Shown: positions 8,977-17,632 of the stretch, in pieces
Layout: each line of letters opens with the position of its first letter
Position numbering within the stretch: position 1 is the stretch's first letter
NCBI GenBank assembly: GCA_018658605.1
Contig: JABHUV010000158.1
Span: 1 to 23,561, forward strand
Source of the DNA: Planctomycetaceae bacterium
Lineage (GTDB): Bacteria > Planctomycetota > Planctomycetia > Pirellulales > Pirellulaceae
Reading direction: 5' to 3'
Length of the DNA stretch: 23,561 nucleotides
The notes under the pieces: generated by a model
Told to the model about the DNA's origin: nothing
Database searches by the model: none
Seen by the model: the letters and a program-made list of their open reading frames with translations, nothing else
Position numbers and translations under genes: made by a program

Positions 8977-9105
8977 CTATTTTTTTTTCTTGCGAGCTGG
9001 AGCCTTCTTAGCTTTTGTGGGGGATTTTTTTTTCTTGCCAGCGCTAAATGCTTTGTCGAAGTTTGATGAATATTTGGGTGTGGAGCCAATGCGTAAAATG
9101 GTCAC
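8977..9105 (-). CDS. 42-residue lysine-rich small protein
   Basis: A short gene starting with GTG at 9105, with AAGGAA about 8 nt upstream, ending at TAG (8979-8977). The first ~22 residues, TILRIGSTPKYSSNFDKAF, look like a compact structured head. The rest is a strongly basic tail, with KKKK, then TKAKKAPAR, then a terminal KKKK, like histone H1-type or ribosome-associated tails. I do not know a named family; nucleic-acid binding is inference from charge. Both KKKK runs contain a run of nine A bases, prone to slippage. It lies 69 nt after ettA and 78 nt before the SelW-like gene on the same strand. The ribosome binding site, codon-like composition and clean stop support a real gene. Confidence 0.7.
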   Translation of the reverse strand: MTILRIGSTPKYSSNFDKAFSAGKKKKSPTKAKKAPARKKKK

Positions 9106-9174
9106 GTGGTATTTCCTTGCGTGTAATTGTTGTTAAAAAAATGTTTGTGCGTTTAGTTAGCGATATTATACATA

Positions 9175-10845
9175 CTAAACGAGTTTCTTGTAGCGGAATC
9201 GAGGGGGTTCATTGGGGTCAATCCCGAGTCGTTGGTTCCGCTGTTGTTCATAGGTGTCAAAATTGCCTTCACACCAGTGTACGTATCCATCCCCTTCAAA
9301 TGCTAAGATATGCGTTGCTAAGCGGTCTAAAAACCAACGGTCGTGACTAGTGACGACTACACATCCAGCATAGTTTTGAATTGCTTCTTCAAGCGCTCGC
9401 AGGGTGTCAACGTCCAGGTCGTTGGTAGGTTCATCGAGCAGGAGCACATTGGAACCTTGGCGTAGCAGTTTAGCGAGTTGCACTCGGTTGCGTTCGCCAC
9501 CAGATAGAACACCGACTCGTTTTTCTTGATCAGGCCCTCTGAAATTAAACCGTGAAACATACCCGCGGGCGTTGATGCGACGGCCACCCATTTCAAAATG
9601 CTCGTTGCCGCCGGATATTTCTTCGTAAACGGTTTTTCCATTGTCCAGATTATCTCTGTGTTGGTCGACGTAGCCAAGTTCAACCGTTGGTCCAATCCGT
9701 AGTTCACCACTGTCGGGAGTATCTTGTCCCGTCATCATCTTGAATAATGTCGTCTTCCCTGCACCGTTGGCTCCCACGATGCCGACGATCCCACCGGCGG
9801 GTAATGAAAACGAGAGGTTTTCAATGAGTTGGTTATCGTCAAACCCCTTGGAAATCGATTTGCACTCGATGACCAGATCACCGAGGTGTTTTCCAGGGGG
9901 AATTTGTATTTCAAATTCCTGAATCTGATCTTCAAATTGTTCATTGACCATATTGTCATAGGCTGTCAGTCTGGCTTTACTTTTAGATTGTCTTGCTTTG
10001 GGTGAAGACCGAACCCATTCAAGTTCACTGGCGATTGTTTTCTGACGAGCCGACGCATGTTTTTCCTCGATTTTCAAGCGTGATTCTTTTTGTACTAACC
10101 AGGCCGTGTAGTTTCCTTCAAAGGGATATCCTTTGGAGCGATCTAATTCGAGGATCCACTGTGCGACGTTGTCTAAAAAGTAGCGATCATGAGTTACGGC
10201 GACAATGGTTCCCGAATAATCTGCGAGGTGGCGTTCAAGCCAAGCGACAGAGTTTGCATCGAGGTGGTTTGTGGGTTCGTCGAGCAGTAGGAGGTCGGGA
10301 CGTTGTAGTAGTAGTCGGCACAGCGCCACACGGCGTTTTTCGCCCCCAGAGAGCGTATTGATTTTAGCGTCCCGTGGCGGAAGGTTCATTACGTCAAACG
10401 CGATTTCAATTTCGCGATCGAGGCCCCATGTGTTGGTTGTTTCAATTGCGTCCTGCAGCCGTGTCATTTCGTCACACAGCTTCATCATCTCGTCGTCATC
10501 CATCGGTTCAGCAAGTAAACTGCTGATTTCATTGTAGCGGTCTAAGAGGGCACGCCGTGGAGCGACTGCTTTTCCGACATTTCCCCAGACGTCTGTTGTT
10601 TCGTCCAGTTGGGGTTCTTGCGGCAAGTATCCACAAGTGAATCCATTGGTTAAGCGGGCTTCTCCCTCATAATCGGTATCAAGTCCGGCCATAATCCTCA
10701 GCAGCGTACTCTTACCTGAACCATTGCGTCCTAACACTCCAATTTTAGCGCCCGGATAAAATGCTAGGTGTATTTCCTTAAGCACCTCATGGGGACCATG
10801 TTTCTTCGTTAGGTCGGTAATGGTGTATATGTATTGTTTGCTCAT
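9175..10845 (-). CDS. ettA: Energy-dependent translational throttle protein EttA (ABC-F)
   Basis: EttA is a soluble ABC-F ATPase that binds the ribosomal E site and gates the first steps of elongation according to ATP/ADP level. The 556 residues match E. coli EttA in length and nearly motif by motif. ABC domain 1 has Walker A GRNGSGKST (39-47), signature LSGGEKRR and Walker B LLLLDEPTNHLD. The linker is ELEWVRSSPKARQSKSKAR, typical of the P-site tRNA interaction motif. ABC domain 2 has GANGAGKTT, LSGGERNR and VLLLDEPTNDLD. Both catalytic Glu residues are present. The C-terminus RFRYKKL is the usual EttA tail. There are no membrane segments, so it is not a transporter. It is the first gene of a minus-strand run through to 7259. 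No clear ribosome binding site precedes the ATG. Confidence 0.96.
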   Translation of the reverse strand: MSKQYIYTITDLTKKHGPHEVLKEIHLAFYPGAKIGVLGRNGSGKSTLLRIMAGLDTDYEGEARLTNGFTCGYLPQEPQLDETTDVWGNVGKAVAPRRALLDRYNEISSLLAEPMDDDEMMKLCDEMTRLQDAIETTNTWGLDREIEIAFDVMNLPPRDAKINTLSGGEKRRVALCRLLLQRPDLLLLDEPTNHLDANSVAWLERHLADYSGTIVAVTHDRYFLDNVAQWILELDRSKGYPFEGNYTAWLVQKESRLKIEEKHASARQKTIASELEWVRSSPKARQSKSKARLTAYDNMVNEQFEDQIQEFEIQIPPGKHLGDLVIECKSISKGFDDNQLIENLSFSLPAGGIVGIVGANGAGKTTLFKMMTGQDTPDSGELRIGPTVELGYVDQHRDNLDNGKTVYEEISGGNEHFEMGGRRINARGYVSRFNFRGPDQEKRVGVLSGGERNRVQLAKLLRQGSNVLLLDEPTNDLDVDTLRALEEAIQNYAGCVVVTSHDRWFLDRLATHILAFEGDGYVHWCEGNFDTYEQQRNQRLGIDPNEPPRFRYKKLV

Positions 10846-11022
10846 TATTGTCGGAAACGTCTAATTTCGATGTAAAAAGATGAATATGTGGGGATTAGCA
10901 AAACGGATTTGAGAATCTACGAGCACGAAGTAAAGTGGCGGTGATTCGGATTATTCGAGTTATTGGTTTGTACAGGGTTGTTCGGTTTGTTCGGAAAAAT
11001 AGATGGTTGTTATGATTTCTTT
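10846..11022. other. Gene-free divergent region between ettA and the sRNA candidate
   Basis: No open frame of note. It should contain the minus-strand promoter of ettA, which I could not place, and a plus-strand promoter for the putative RNA. The stretch 10944-10970 is three adjacent degenerate 9-mers (ATTCGGATT, ATTCGAGTT, ATTGGTTTG), and 10978-10995 holds two more nearly identical 9-mers (TTGTTCGGT, TTGTTCGGA). These could be a regulator-binding array; see findings. Confidence 0.5.
10987..11016 (+). promoter_or_regulatory. Predicted promoter of the sRNA candidate
   Basis: TATGAT at 11011-11016 matches the -10 consensus at five of six positions. TTGTTC at 10987-10992 is a weak -35 element with an 18-nt spacer. 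Start would be near 11023. The -35 falls inside the TTGTTCGGA repeat, which would let a repeat-binding protein control it. Confidence 0.4.
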
Positions 11023-11204
11023 ACGGAAACCATTGTTCTTGTTGTGGTGCAGCGTGGTGATCGACCCGATATCCACTTAGCCTGTTGTTCCATATTCAAA
11101 ACTTGTGAGTTCCCCCTTCCCACTTACACTAAAAGTTGAGAATTCTTATCGGAGCAACTCATCCCAACAGATCTGGAGTCGTACTGACGCCAGGTCTGTT
11201 TTTT
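11023..11204 (+). ncRNA. Candidate small RNA with C-rich loop
   Basis: There is no coding frame here, but three hairpins lie in a row on the plus strand. Hairpin 1 (11054-11076) has GTGG/CCAC and ATCG/CGAT stems with an ACC loop. Hairpin 2 (11084-11158) stacks GTTGTTCC/GGAGCAAC, ATTC/GAAT, AACTT/AAGTT and GTGAG/CTTAC, ending in a 13-nt loop of TTCCCCCTTCCCA. Hairpin 3 is an 11-bp intrinsic terminator with six U. The terminator works only in the plus direction, and no plus-strand gene precedes it, so a dedicated RNA is the simplest explanation. Length would be about 180 nt. C-rich loops in sRNAs often pair with ribosome binding sites. It does not look like 6S RNA (no long end-to-end duplex), SRP RNA or RNase P. 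Its 5' end is a guess and the RNA is a prediction. Confidence 0.55.
11166..11204 (+). terminator. Intrinsic terminator, plus direction
   Basis: AACAGATCTGG (11166-11176) pairs with CCAGGTCTGTT (11190-11200): 11 bp with one G-T. An inner GTC/GAC stem is capped by GTACT. TTTTTT follows (11199-11204). On the opposite strand the hairpin is followed by GGGATGAG, not T, so it does not serve guaA. The T run overlaps the guaA stop codon (11203-11205). Confidence 0.8.
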
Positions 11205-12753
11205 ATTCCCACTCAATGGTGGCGGGAGGTTTACTGCTAATATCGTAGCAAACGCGATTCACTCCTTTGACCTCATTGATGATTCGTGTGGAGATAGTGG
11301 CTAGTAAATCGTAGGGTAATCGCGACCAGTCTGCCGTCATGAAGTCTTCGCTGTCGACACATCGAATCGCGACGGCATCTTCGTAAGTTCGAGCATCGCC
11401 CATAACTCCCACACTTTGTACCGGCAATAGCACTGCGAACGCCTGAGCGGTTTCTCGATATAGGCCCGCTTTTTTGATTTCTTCGACGGCAATTGCGTCA
11501 GCTTCTCGAAGAATATCAAGTCGTTCTTTGGTGATGGCACCGAGACATCGCACTGCTAATCCTGGGCCTGGAAAGGGATGGCGCCAAACTAAAGCTTCTG
11601 GAAGTCCCAGTTCTAATCCCAGTCGACGGACTTCGTCTTTGAACAGATCACGTAATGGTTCGATTAGGTCAAATCCAAGTTCTTCCGGTAAACCGCCAAC
11701 ATTGTGGTGTAGTTTAATAGTGGCTGCCGGGCCATCTTTGGCGGCACCACTTTCAATGACATCCGGATAAAGAGTTCCCTGTGCCAGAAACTTAGCGTCG
11801 GATACTTTTTTAGCTTCTTCACGGAAGCACTCGATAAATTCATAGCCGATACGTTTACGTTTCTCTTGAGGTTCCGAAATGTCCTTGAGTGTTTCCATGA
11901 ATCGTTGTTCTGCTTGCACGACCTGCAGATCTGCTTTGAAGTGGTCTGTGAAGGCAGTGATCACGGCGGCTTGCTCGTTTTTTCGAAGCAGTCCGTTGTC
12001 GACAAGGATACAAGTCATTTGATCACCAATCGCACGTGACAATAGTGCAGCGACGACTGCCGAATCGACGCCTCCAGAGAGTCCGCAAATTACGCGCTGA
12101 TCACCGACGACGTCCTTGATGTGTGCAATCGTTTCAGTTGCAAAGTCTTCGAGATTCCACGACCCAGACAGTTGGCAAATGTTAATAAGAAAGTTTTGTA
12201 GAATCGTTCCACCTTCTGGTGAATGCGTGACTTCTGGATGGAACTGGAGTCCGTAAATTGGTAGTTCATGGTGTTTAATCGCGGCGAATGGGCAAGTGCT
12301 TGTTTCAGCTAAAATATCAAAGTCGCCGGCAATGTTGGAAATTTGATCTCCATGACTCATCCAAACTTGCTGTTGTGGCGATGTATTCTGAAAAAGCGGC
12401 GTCGTTACGTCTGCTGTTAGTTCAGCGCGACCGTATTCTCGACTCGACACGCTTTCGACTTTTCCACCAAAGGCAGCGCATGCTAATTGCATGCCATAAC
12501 AAATTCCTAAGACTGGAAGCCCCATGTTGAAAAGGTTGGGGTCACATTTGGGCGCACCTTGTTCGTACACGCTTGAGGGACCGCCCGAGAGAATTAGGCC
12601 CTGCGGATTGTGTTCACGAATTTGTTCGACAGAAATGTCATGCCTGACAATTTCACAATACACATTCTGCTCGCGCACTCGTCGGGCAATCAATTGAGCG
12701 TATTGGGAGCCAAAGTCGAGGACGAGTACTCGTTCTTGCGAGAGACGGGTCAT
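11203..12753 (-). CDS. guaA: GMP synthase (glutamine-hydrolysing)
   Basis: GuaA converts XMP to GMP using ATP and glutamine, completing the route begun by guaB. From the ATG at 12753 it has 516 residues (E. coli 525). The N-terminal class I amidotransferase domain has [12 protein letters not shown], nucleophile Cys85 in GICYGMQ, and the His172/Glu174 pair in FHPEVTHS. The ATP-pyrophosphatase domain has the P-loop SGGVDS at 226-231. The C-terminal dimerisation domain has [12 protein letters not shown] and ends in TIEWE, both diagnostic. The frame extends to a TTG at 12780, but the ATG has GGAAAG about 11 nt upstream and starts just before the first strand, so I chose it. It is transcribed alone from its own promoter; its 3' end faces the sRNA terminator. 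Confidence 0.97.
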   Translation of the reverse strand: MTRLSQERVLVLDFGSQYAQLIARRVREQNVYCEIVRHDISVEQIREHNPQGLILSGGPSSVYEQGAPKCDPNLFNMGLPVLGICYGMQLACAAFGGKVESVSSREYGRAELTADVTTPLFQNTSPQQQVWMSHGDQISNIAGDFDILAETSTCPFAAIKHHELPIYGLQFHPEVTHSPEGGTILQNFLINICQLSGSWNLEDFATETIAHIKDVVGDQRVICGLSGGVDSAVVAALLSRAIGDQMTCILVDNGLLRKNEQAAVITAFTDHFKADLQVVQAEQRFMETLKDISEPQEKRKRIGYEFIECFREEAKKVSDAKFLAQGTLYPDVIESGAAKDGPAATIKLHHNVGGLPEELGFDLIEPLRDLFKDEVRRLGLELGLPEALVWRHPFPGPGLAVRCLGAITKERLDILREADAIAVEEIKKAGLYRETAQAFAVLLPVQSVGVMGDARTYEDAVAIRCVDSEDFMTADWSRLPYDLLATISTRIINEVKGVNRVCYDISSKPPATIEWE

Positions 12754-12816
12754 AACCGTTGCATCTTTCCAAGCGATCAAAGAAATTTAAAACCCGATTA
12801 TAGAAACCAAATCAGA

Positions 12817-12825
12817 ATTATAACA
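12817..12825 (-). promoter_or_regulatory. Predicted extended -10 promoter of guaA
   Basis: On the minus strand TGTTATAAT (12825-12817) is a perfect TATAAT preceded by the extended TG-n element; no good -35 is needed or seen. Start would be near 12810, a leader of about 57 nt. A second TATAAT (12802-12797) lies 20 nt downstream and could be an alternative. Confidence 0.5.
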
Positions 12826-12855
12826 GTCACCCACCGCCGGAAAATTCAAAGGTAT

Positions 12856-13428
12856 TTACGGTGCTCGAAGGCTCGCATGGTGAGTTAAGCCTGCACGAAT
12901 GTCCAAATGGCCGTAGGAAGTTAGATACCAGCGGTTTTCTTCAGCGATAAATACGAATTCAGCGTGTATGTAACGTGGTCCCTGTTGTTCGTCGAAACCA
13001 GCGACTGCAATGCCCCCTCGGACAAAGACATTAAACCCGACGCTGGCCTCGATGGGAGTGCGATTTGTGTGCATTTTCATGACCAGATTGTTTTTGATGT
13101 TGACCCGCGTGATTTTATAACGTTTTAGTTCTAAGAGGGCCTGCATGCGCGTCGCTTTTTGAGATGGGTGGATGAAAGAAACGGCTTCGTCAAAATCCTG
13201 TTTTTCTACGGCGCGAGCGATCGAAACTACAGTGGCAACGATTTGTTCTCGCTCTGTCGTGACGATCGCTTCAAGTGCAACTAGACCTCCAAAAAAGATG
13301 AAACTACCGAGGCAGCCCCACAGTAGTTTGCCGACGCCGGTTTGAATCCAGGCGGCAAAAAATCCAACAATGAAGATTACGCCTAGTCCCATCGCATACC
13401 AAGGTGTTTCCAGAATGGTGTTTAACAT
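12856..13428 (-). CDS. Small membrane protein with a possible NTF2-like domain
   Basis: Family not recognised. From the ATG at 13428 it has 190 residues. Two hydrophobic segments lie at about 11-26 (WYAMGLGVIFIVGFFAAW, in part) and 35-53 (LLWGCLGSFIFFGGLVALE), separated by a short turn, so the N-terminus is a membrane hairpin. The remaining ~135 residues are soluble: a helical start (AVEKQDFDEAVSFIHPS) then several beta-strands ending RYIHAEFVFIAEENRWYLTSYG. That order resembles NTF2-like or DUF4878-type folds; this is inference from pattern only. The longest frame goes to a TTG at 13509, overlapping the upstream gene, but the ATG is more plausible. It lies 52 nt after the 13481-13888 gene and may be co-transcribed with it. 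Confidence 0.7.
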   Translation of the reverse strand: MLNTILETPWYAMGLGVIFIVGFFAAWIQTGVGKLLWGCLGSFIFFGGLVALEAIVTTEREQIVATVVSIARAVEKQDFDEAVSFIHPSQKATRMQALLELKRYKITRVNIKNNLVMKMHTNRTPIEASVGFNVFVRGGIAVAGFDEQQGPRYIHAEFVFIAEENRWYLTSYGHLDIRAGLTHHASLRAP

Positions 13429-13480
13429 GGTTGCACCGATGGTAGTTCGTGATGACTGCCGATTTGGCCTATTGGTTTGG

Positions 13481-13888
13481 CTAGTGAGTCGAGGATGCGG
13501 TTGGTTCAATTACGATTTTATTGCGTTTGAAGAAACGTTGACGACAAAGCATGATCCATGATATGGCAAATGTGATTCCCATGATAATAAACAAAGGCGT
13601 TGTCGTGACCGTGCGCACCGTTTTTTGGGTGACGTTGGTTGGGTTGTCGGGGCGAGTTACGTTTTCGTATGTTTGCTGCCGAGCTTGGAAATTGCGTTGT
13701 TCGTTGTTTTGTCGAGAACGTATCTTAGATTGCATAACGAAAAGAGTAATCAGAGCAGCTGTGCTAAAGAGATAAACCCAAAACCAAATCGACTCGGTCA
13801 GTTTTGGGCAAGTTGGTACATTCGCTGCAGGTGTAACGTCCCCAGTACAATTTTCCGTTTTGGTATTAATGACGGTTGCTGTTTCCAT
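13481..13888 (-). CDS. Small two-helix membrane protein, unknown
   Basis: A 135-residue protein from the ATG at 13888. The frame is open to 13990, but that extension enters the tRNA-Sec, so the internal ATG is preferred. It has a short Thr/Asn-rich N-terminus with cysteines at about residues 14 and 26, a first membrane helix at about 34-53 (SIWFWVYLFSTAALITLFVM), a polar linker rich in Gln, Asn and Arg, and a second helix near 97-115 (PLFIIMGITFAISWIML), then a basic tail. Both ends are likely on the same side. No family recognised. It begins 74 nt downstream of tRNA-Sec on the same strand. No clear ribosome binding site is seen. Confidence 0.6.
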   Translation of the reverse strand: METATVINTKTENCTGDVTPAANVPTCPKLTESIWFWVYLFSTAALITLFVMQSKIRSRQNNEQRNFQARQQTYENVTRPDNPTNVTQKTVRTVTTTPLFIIMGITFAISWIMLCRQRFFKRNKIVIEPTASSTH

Positions 13889-13961
13889 GCGGATTGACGA
13901 CCAGAATGAAAAGTTTTTGTAGCGGCACTTGTGTATGGAAATGGTTCGCAATTGCTGGAAA

Positions 13962-14061
13962 TGGCGGAAGTGTATGGGAATCGAACCCACCAGCCCTACG
14001 GTTCACGCACGGCTCGTCGGTTTTGAAGACCGCGGCCACCACCAGGTGTGCTTCCACTTCC
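13962..14061 (-). tRNA. selC: tRNA-Sec (anticodon UCA), CCA encoded
   Basis: The 100-nt minus-strand sequence starts GGAAGTGG and ends CACTTCC-G-CCA, giving a 7-bp acceptor stem with a possible eighth position that is G-A. The anticodon loop CTTCAAA holds UCA (14026-14024), which reads UGA. The T arm is GTGGG/CCCAT with loop TTCGATT. The D arm forms six pairs (GC, CACC / GGTG, GC) with one bulged A and a four-base TGGT loop; a six-pair D stem with a small loop is a mark of tRNA-Sec. There is a long variable arm with AGCC/GGCT. The length near 100 nt, the GG start and the encoded CCA all fit selC. It lies 44 nt after the small gene at 14106, so it may be processed from that transcript or have its own promoter, which I could not place. 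Confidence 0.94.
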
Positions 14062-14105
14062 AGCTATTCCAGTACTTAATTGTTACATTCATTAGGACAT
14101 ATAGC

Positions 14106-14333
14106 TTAGACCCAGTCTATGCCTGTTTGTTGTCGGATGCGACTTTCGTAATCACCTAGCAATCCGCCAATGAGCTCCCATTGTGTTGGGCGGCGAACCT
14201 CAATATCGCCCTGTTCATTGATTCTGATAATGCAATCATCAACGACTCCGGCCGTTACTAGATCGTCGGCGTGAATTTCATCGTCCGCGACTAACTGAAC
14301 GAGCGTCGCCCCGGTTATTTCTACGAATTTCAT
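14106..14333 (-). CDS. Small acidic protein coupled to rsmA
   Basis: A 75-residue acidic protein of unrecognised family. The first half (MKFVEITGATLVQLV) is a beta-strand plus helix; the middle IIRINEQGDIEVRR is a beta-hairpin; the end WELIGGLLGDYESRIRQQTG is a helix finishing in DWV. No signal peptide or membrane segment. The ATG overlaps the rsmA stop by four bases (ATGA), and GGAGGGG lies about 10 nt upstream inside rsmA, so translation is probably coupled. This tight coupling argues that it is real. A role connected to ribosome assembly is conceivable but unsupported beyond position. Confidence 0.82.
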   Translation of the reverse strand: MKFVEITGATLVQLVADDEIHADDLVTAGVVDDCIIRINEQGDIEVRRPTQWELIGGLLGDYESRIRQQTGIDWV

Positions 14334-15256
14334 TGTGAAGTCCCCTCCTGTTCAATAGTTGCGACACGTTCGTAGAGCCGTTCACATAGTTCAATCATGA
14401 CAGCCACTGCTAGTTGCTCCGCACGATATTCACCCTTCAGACCCATAGATTCTAAAACATCATCGACGTCTTGGCGTGTTAGCTGATGCTTAAACACGGT
14501 GATTAAGACGCTACGTAAATACTTTCGCCGATGAATAAAAACGGATCGGATAAAATGCTGATAATTCTTCAGGTTTTTAATGCGTGCTCGTTTTTCCGGA
14601 TTCGTGGCGATGTGTACGATAGCTGAATGGACTTTAGGACGAGGCCAGAATACTGAGGGGTTCATGATGCGGACGATCTCTGCATCGCATTGAGCTTGGA
14701 TCCATAAACTTAGCGAGCCAAAATCGCTTGTGGCTGGACGTGCGACGATGCGGTCCCCGAGTTCCTTTTGGATGGTTGCTGTCATCGATGTTGGAACGAA
14801 TTCTTCGTAGGTTAACAGGTTTGAAATAATTGGGGTTGCAATATTGTATGGAAGATTAGCCACTAGTTTTAATTGAGCATTGTCGATTTGTGACATCGCC
14901 GTTGCAATCGCATCTAGCAGTTCTTGGCTGAAATTGTTTTTATTGCGTAACGCATCCTGTTGTAGGAAAGTGATGTTTTCGAACGAAGCGAGCTCTTCAC
15001 GAGCGAGTTGATATAGGTTTTTGTCTATTTCTACGGTGATAACGTGACCAGCTTTTTCGGCGATCATGGCCGTTAGTGAACCAGTACCGGTGCCAATTTC
15101 TAACGCTACATCTTGCGGGCCAAGTTCGGCTGAATCCGCGATCATGCGGACGAGGTTCAAGTCAGTGAGGAAATTCTGACCATATCGGGAAACAGGGTAG
15201 ATACCCGCTTCACCAAGTCGACGTTTAAGAAATGAAATTGTTTGACGATTGGCCAT
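14330..15256 (-). CDS. rsmA: 16S rRNA dimethyladenosine transferase RsmA/KsgA
   Basis: RsmA dimethylates two adjacent adenines in helix 45 of 16S rRNA (A1518/A1519 in E. coli) with S-adenosylmethionine, a late 30S assembly checkpoint. The 308 residues are somewhat longer than E. coli KsgA (273). The start has the RYGQNFLTD motif (24-32). SAM motif I is LEIGTGTGSLT, the acidic motif II is VITVEIDKNL and the catalytic motif IV is NLPYN. The C-terminal helical domain has WPRPKVHSAIV and RRKYLRSVL. All are diagnostic. Extra length lies around residues 105-125 (NKNNFSQELLDAIATAM) and in a C-terminal extension. It precedes the small coupled gene at 14106 and follows ribE with a 57-nt gap on the same strand. 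Confidence 0.96.
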   Translation of the reverse strand: MANRQTISFLKRRLGEAGIYPVSRYGQNFLTDLNLVRMIADSAELGPQDVALEIGTGTGSLTAMIAEKAGHVITVEIDKNLYQLAREELASFENITFLQQDALRNKNNFSQELLDAIATAMSQIDNAQLKLVANLPYNIATPIISNLLTYEEFVPTSMTATIQKELGDRIVARPATSDFGSLSLWIQAQCDAEIVRIMNPSVFWPRPKVHSAIVHIATNPEKRARIKNLKNYQHFIRSVFIHRRKYLRSVLITVFKHQLTRQDVDDVLESMGLKGEYRAEQLAVAVMIELCERLYERVATIEQEGTSQ

Positions 15257-15313
15257 GAGTGTTTTACGAGATGACTGCGTGAAGATTATTTACGTTATAT
15301 ATAGTATACAAGC

Positions 15314-15922
15314 TTAGTTGTCTGAAGCGTCGGAAATGGCTGTCATTTGGCGTTCCACGTATTTGGCCAATAGGTCTGTTTCTAGATTGACCTGATCGCC
15401 AACCTGCAACTTACCGAGTGTAGTGACTTTTAATGTGTGTGGAATCAGTGCAACGCTGAACTGATCCGCGGTGACATCAACGAGTGTTAAGCTGATGCCG
15501 TCCACGGTGATTGAACCTTTGGGCGCCATTTGTCGCGATAAATTATGTGGTGCTTTAAACCAAAACGTGGACCAATCCTGTTCGTCCTCGCGTTTTACGA
15601 GCTCACCAAGTCCGTCGACATGTCCTGTGACGAGATGCCCTCCAAGGCGATCACCAAGGCAGACAGAGCGTTCTAGGTTGATTGTATCGCCAACTTGTTT
15701 CTGCCCGAGATTTGTACATGCCAGTGTTTCTGGGCCTGCGTCAAAACTAAATAGTGTTTCGTTGATTTGGACAACGGTTAGGCAGCATCCGTTGTTGGCG
15801 ATACTGTCCCCAATTTGAATACCCTCAGCAATGGCTGGCGCCTCGATGACTAATCGGATACCTGCGGTGCGAGGCTCAAGTGCGTGAACGAGCCCCATGG
15901 TTTCCACTAACCCAGTAAACAT
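15314..15922 (-). CDS. ribE: Riboflavin synthase, alpha chain
   Basis: This enzyme dismutates two 6,7-dimethyl-8-ribityllumazines to riboflavin and a pyrimidine product. The 202-residue protein starts with the invariant MFTGLVE and has two lumazine-binding repeats, about 1-97 and 98-195. Repeat 1 contains NGCCLTV, and repeat 2 contains GHVDG and the matching SITVDGISLTLVDV, with IPHTL near the end. AGGA lies 8 nt before the ATG. I looked for an FMN riboswitch in the 280-nt upstream gap and saw no RFN-like pattern. Other riboflavin genes are absent. It is divergent from eno. Confidence 0.96.
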   Translation of the reverse strand: MFTGLVETMGLVHALEPRTAGIRLVIEAPAIAEGIQIGDSIANNGCCLTVVQINETLFSFDAGPETLACTNLGQKQVGDTINLERSVCLGDRLGGHLVTGHVDGLGELVKREDEQDWSTFWFKAPHNLSRQMAPKGSITVDGISLTLVDVTADQFSVALIPHTLKVTTLGKLQVGDQVNLETDLLAKYVERQMTAISDASDN

Positions 15923-16140
15923 GTTTTAATTCCTAATGGTTGAACAGATGGCGATACAGTCATCCGCAAAGAAAAATATCGGAAGAGGTATTTGTCATAT
16001 TCTTGATGTGAGTTTGCCGAACACATTGAATGTAACCGCTCCTCTTCAGAGGGTAAACTGCTTTTAGCTGTGAATAGCACGTCTAGCCAAAATGCTATCC
16101 GTGCGGCACAATGATATGAATAGTAAAAACCAGTAACTAA

Positions 16141-17477
<1,337 letters not shown>

Positions 17478-17632
17478 GATCGCCCTATAGAAAATCTATT
17501 CACGAGGAAACGCAAAACGTATTTTGTGCAATTCTTCGCGTGTTTCGAAGTGTATTCTAACTTGAATGCGAGGATTAGGTTTGCATTAAGCTAGGTCGTG
17601 GACGATAATTGTCGCAGAGGAGTTTATGCTCG

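Noticed and set aside
11023..11204. 6S RNA identity for the small RNA candidate
   Set aside because: Length is similar, but the ends do not pair into one long duplex with a central bubble; instead there are three successive hairpins.
13876..14159. Plus-strand open frames across the tRNA
   Set aside because: They are antisense to tRNA-Sec; peptides such as MGIEPTSPT are the usual false translation of a tRNA region.
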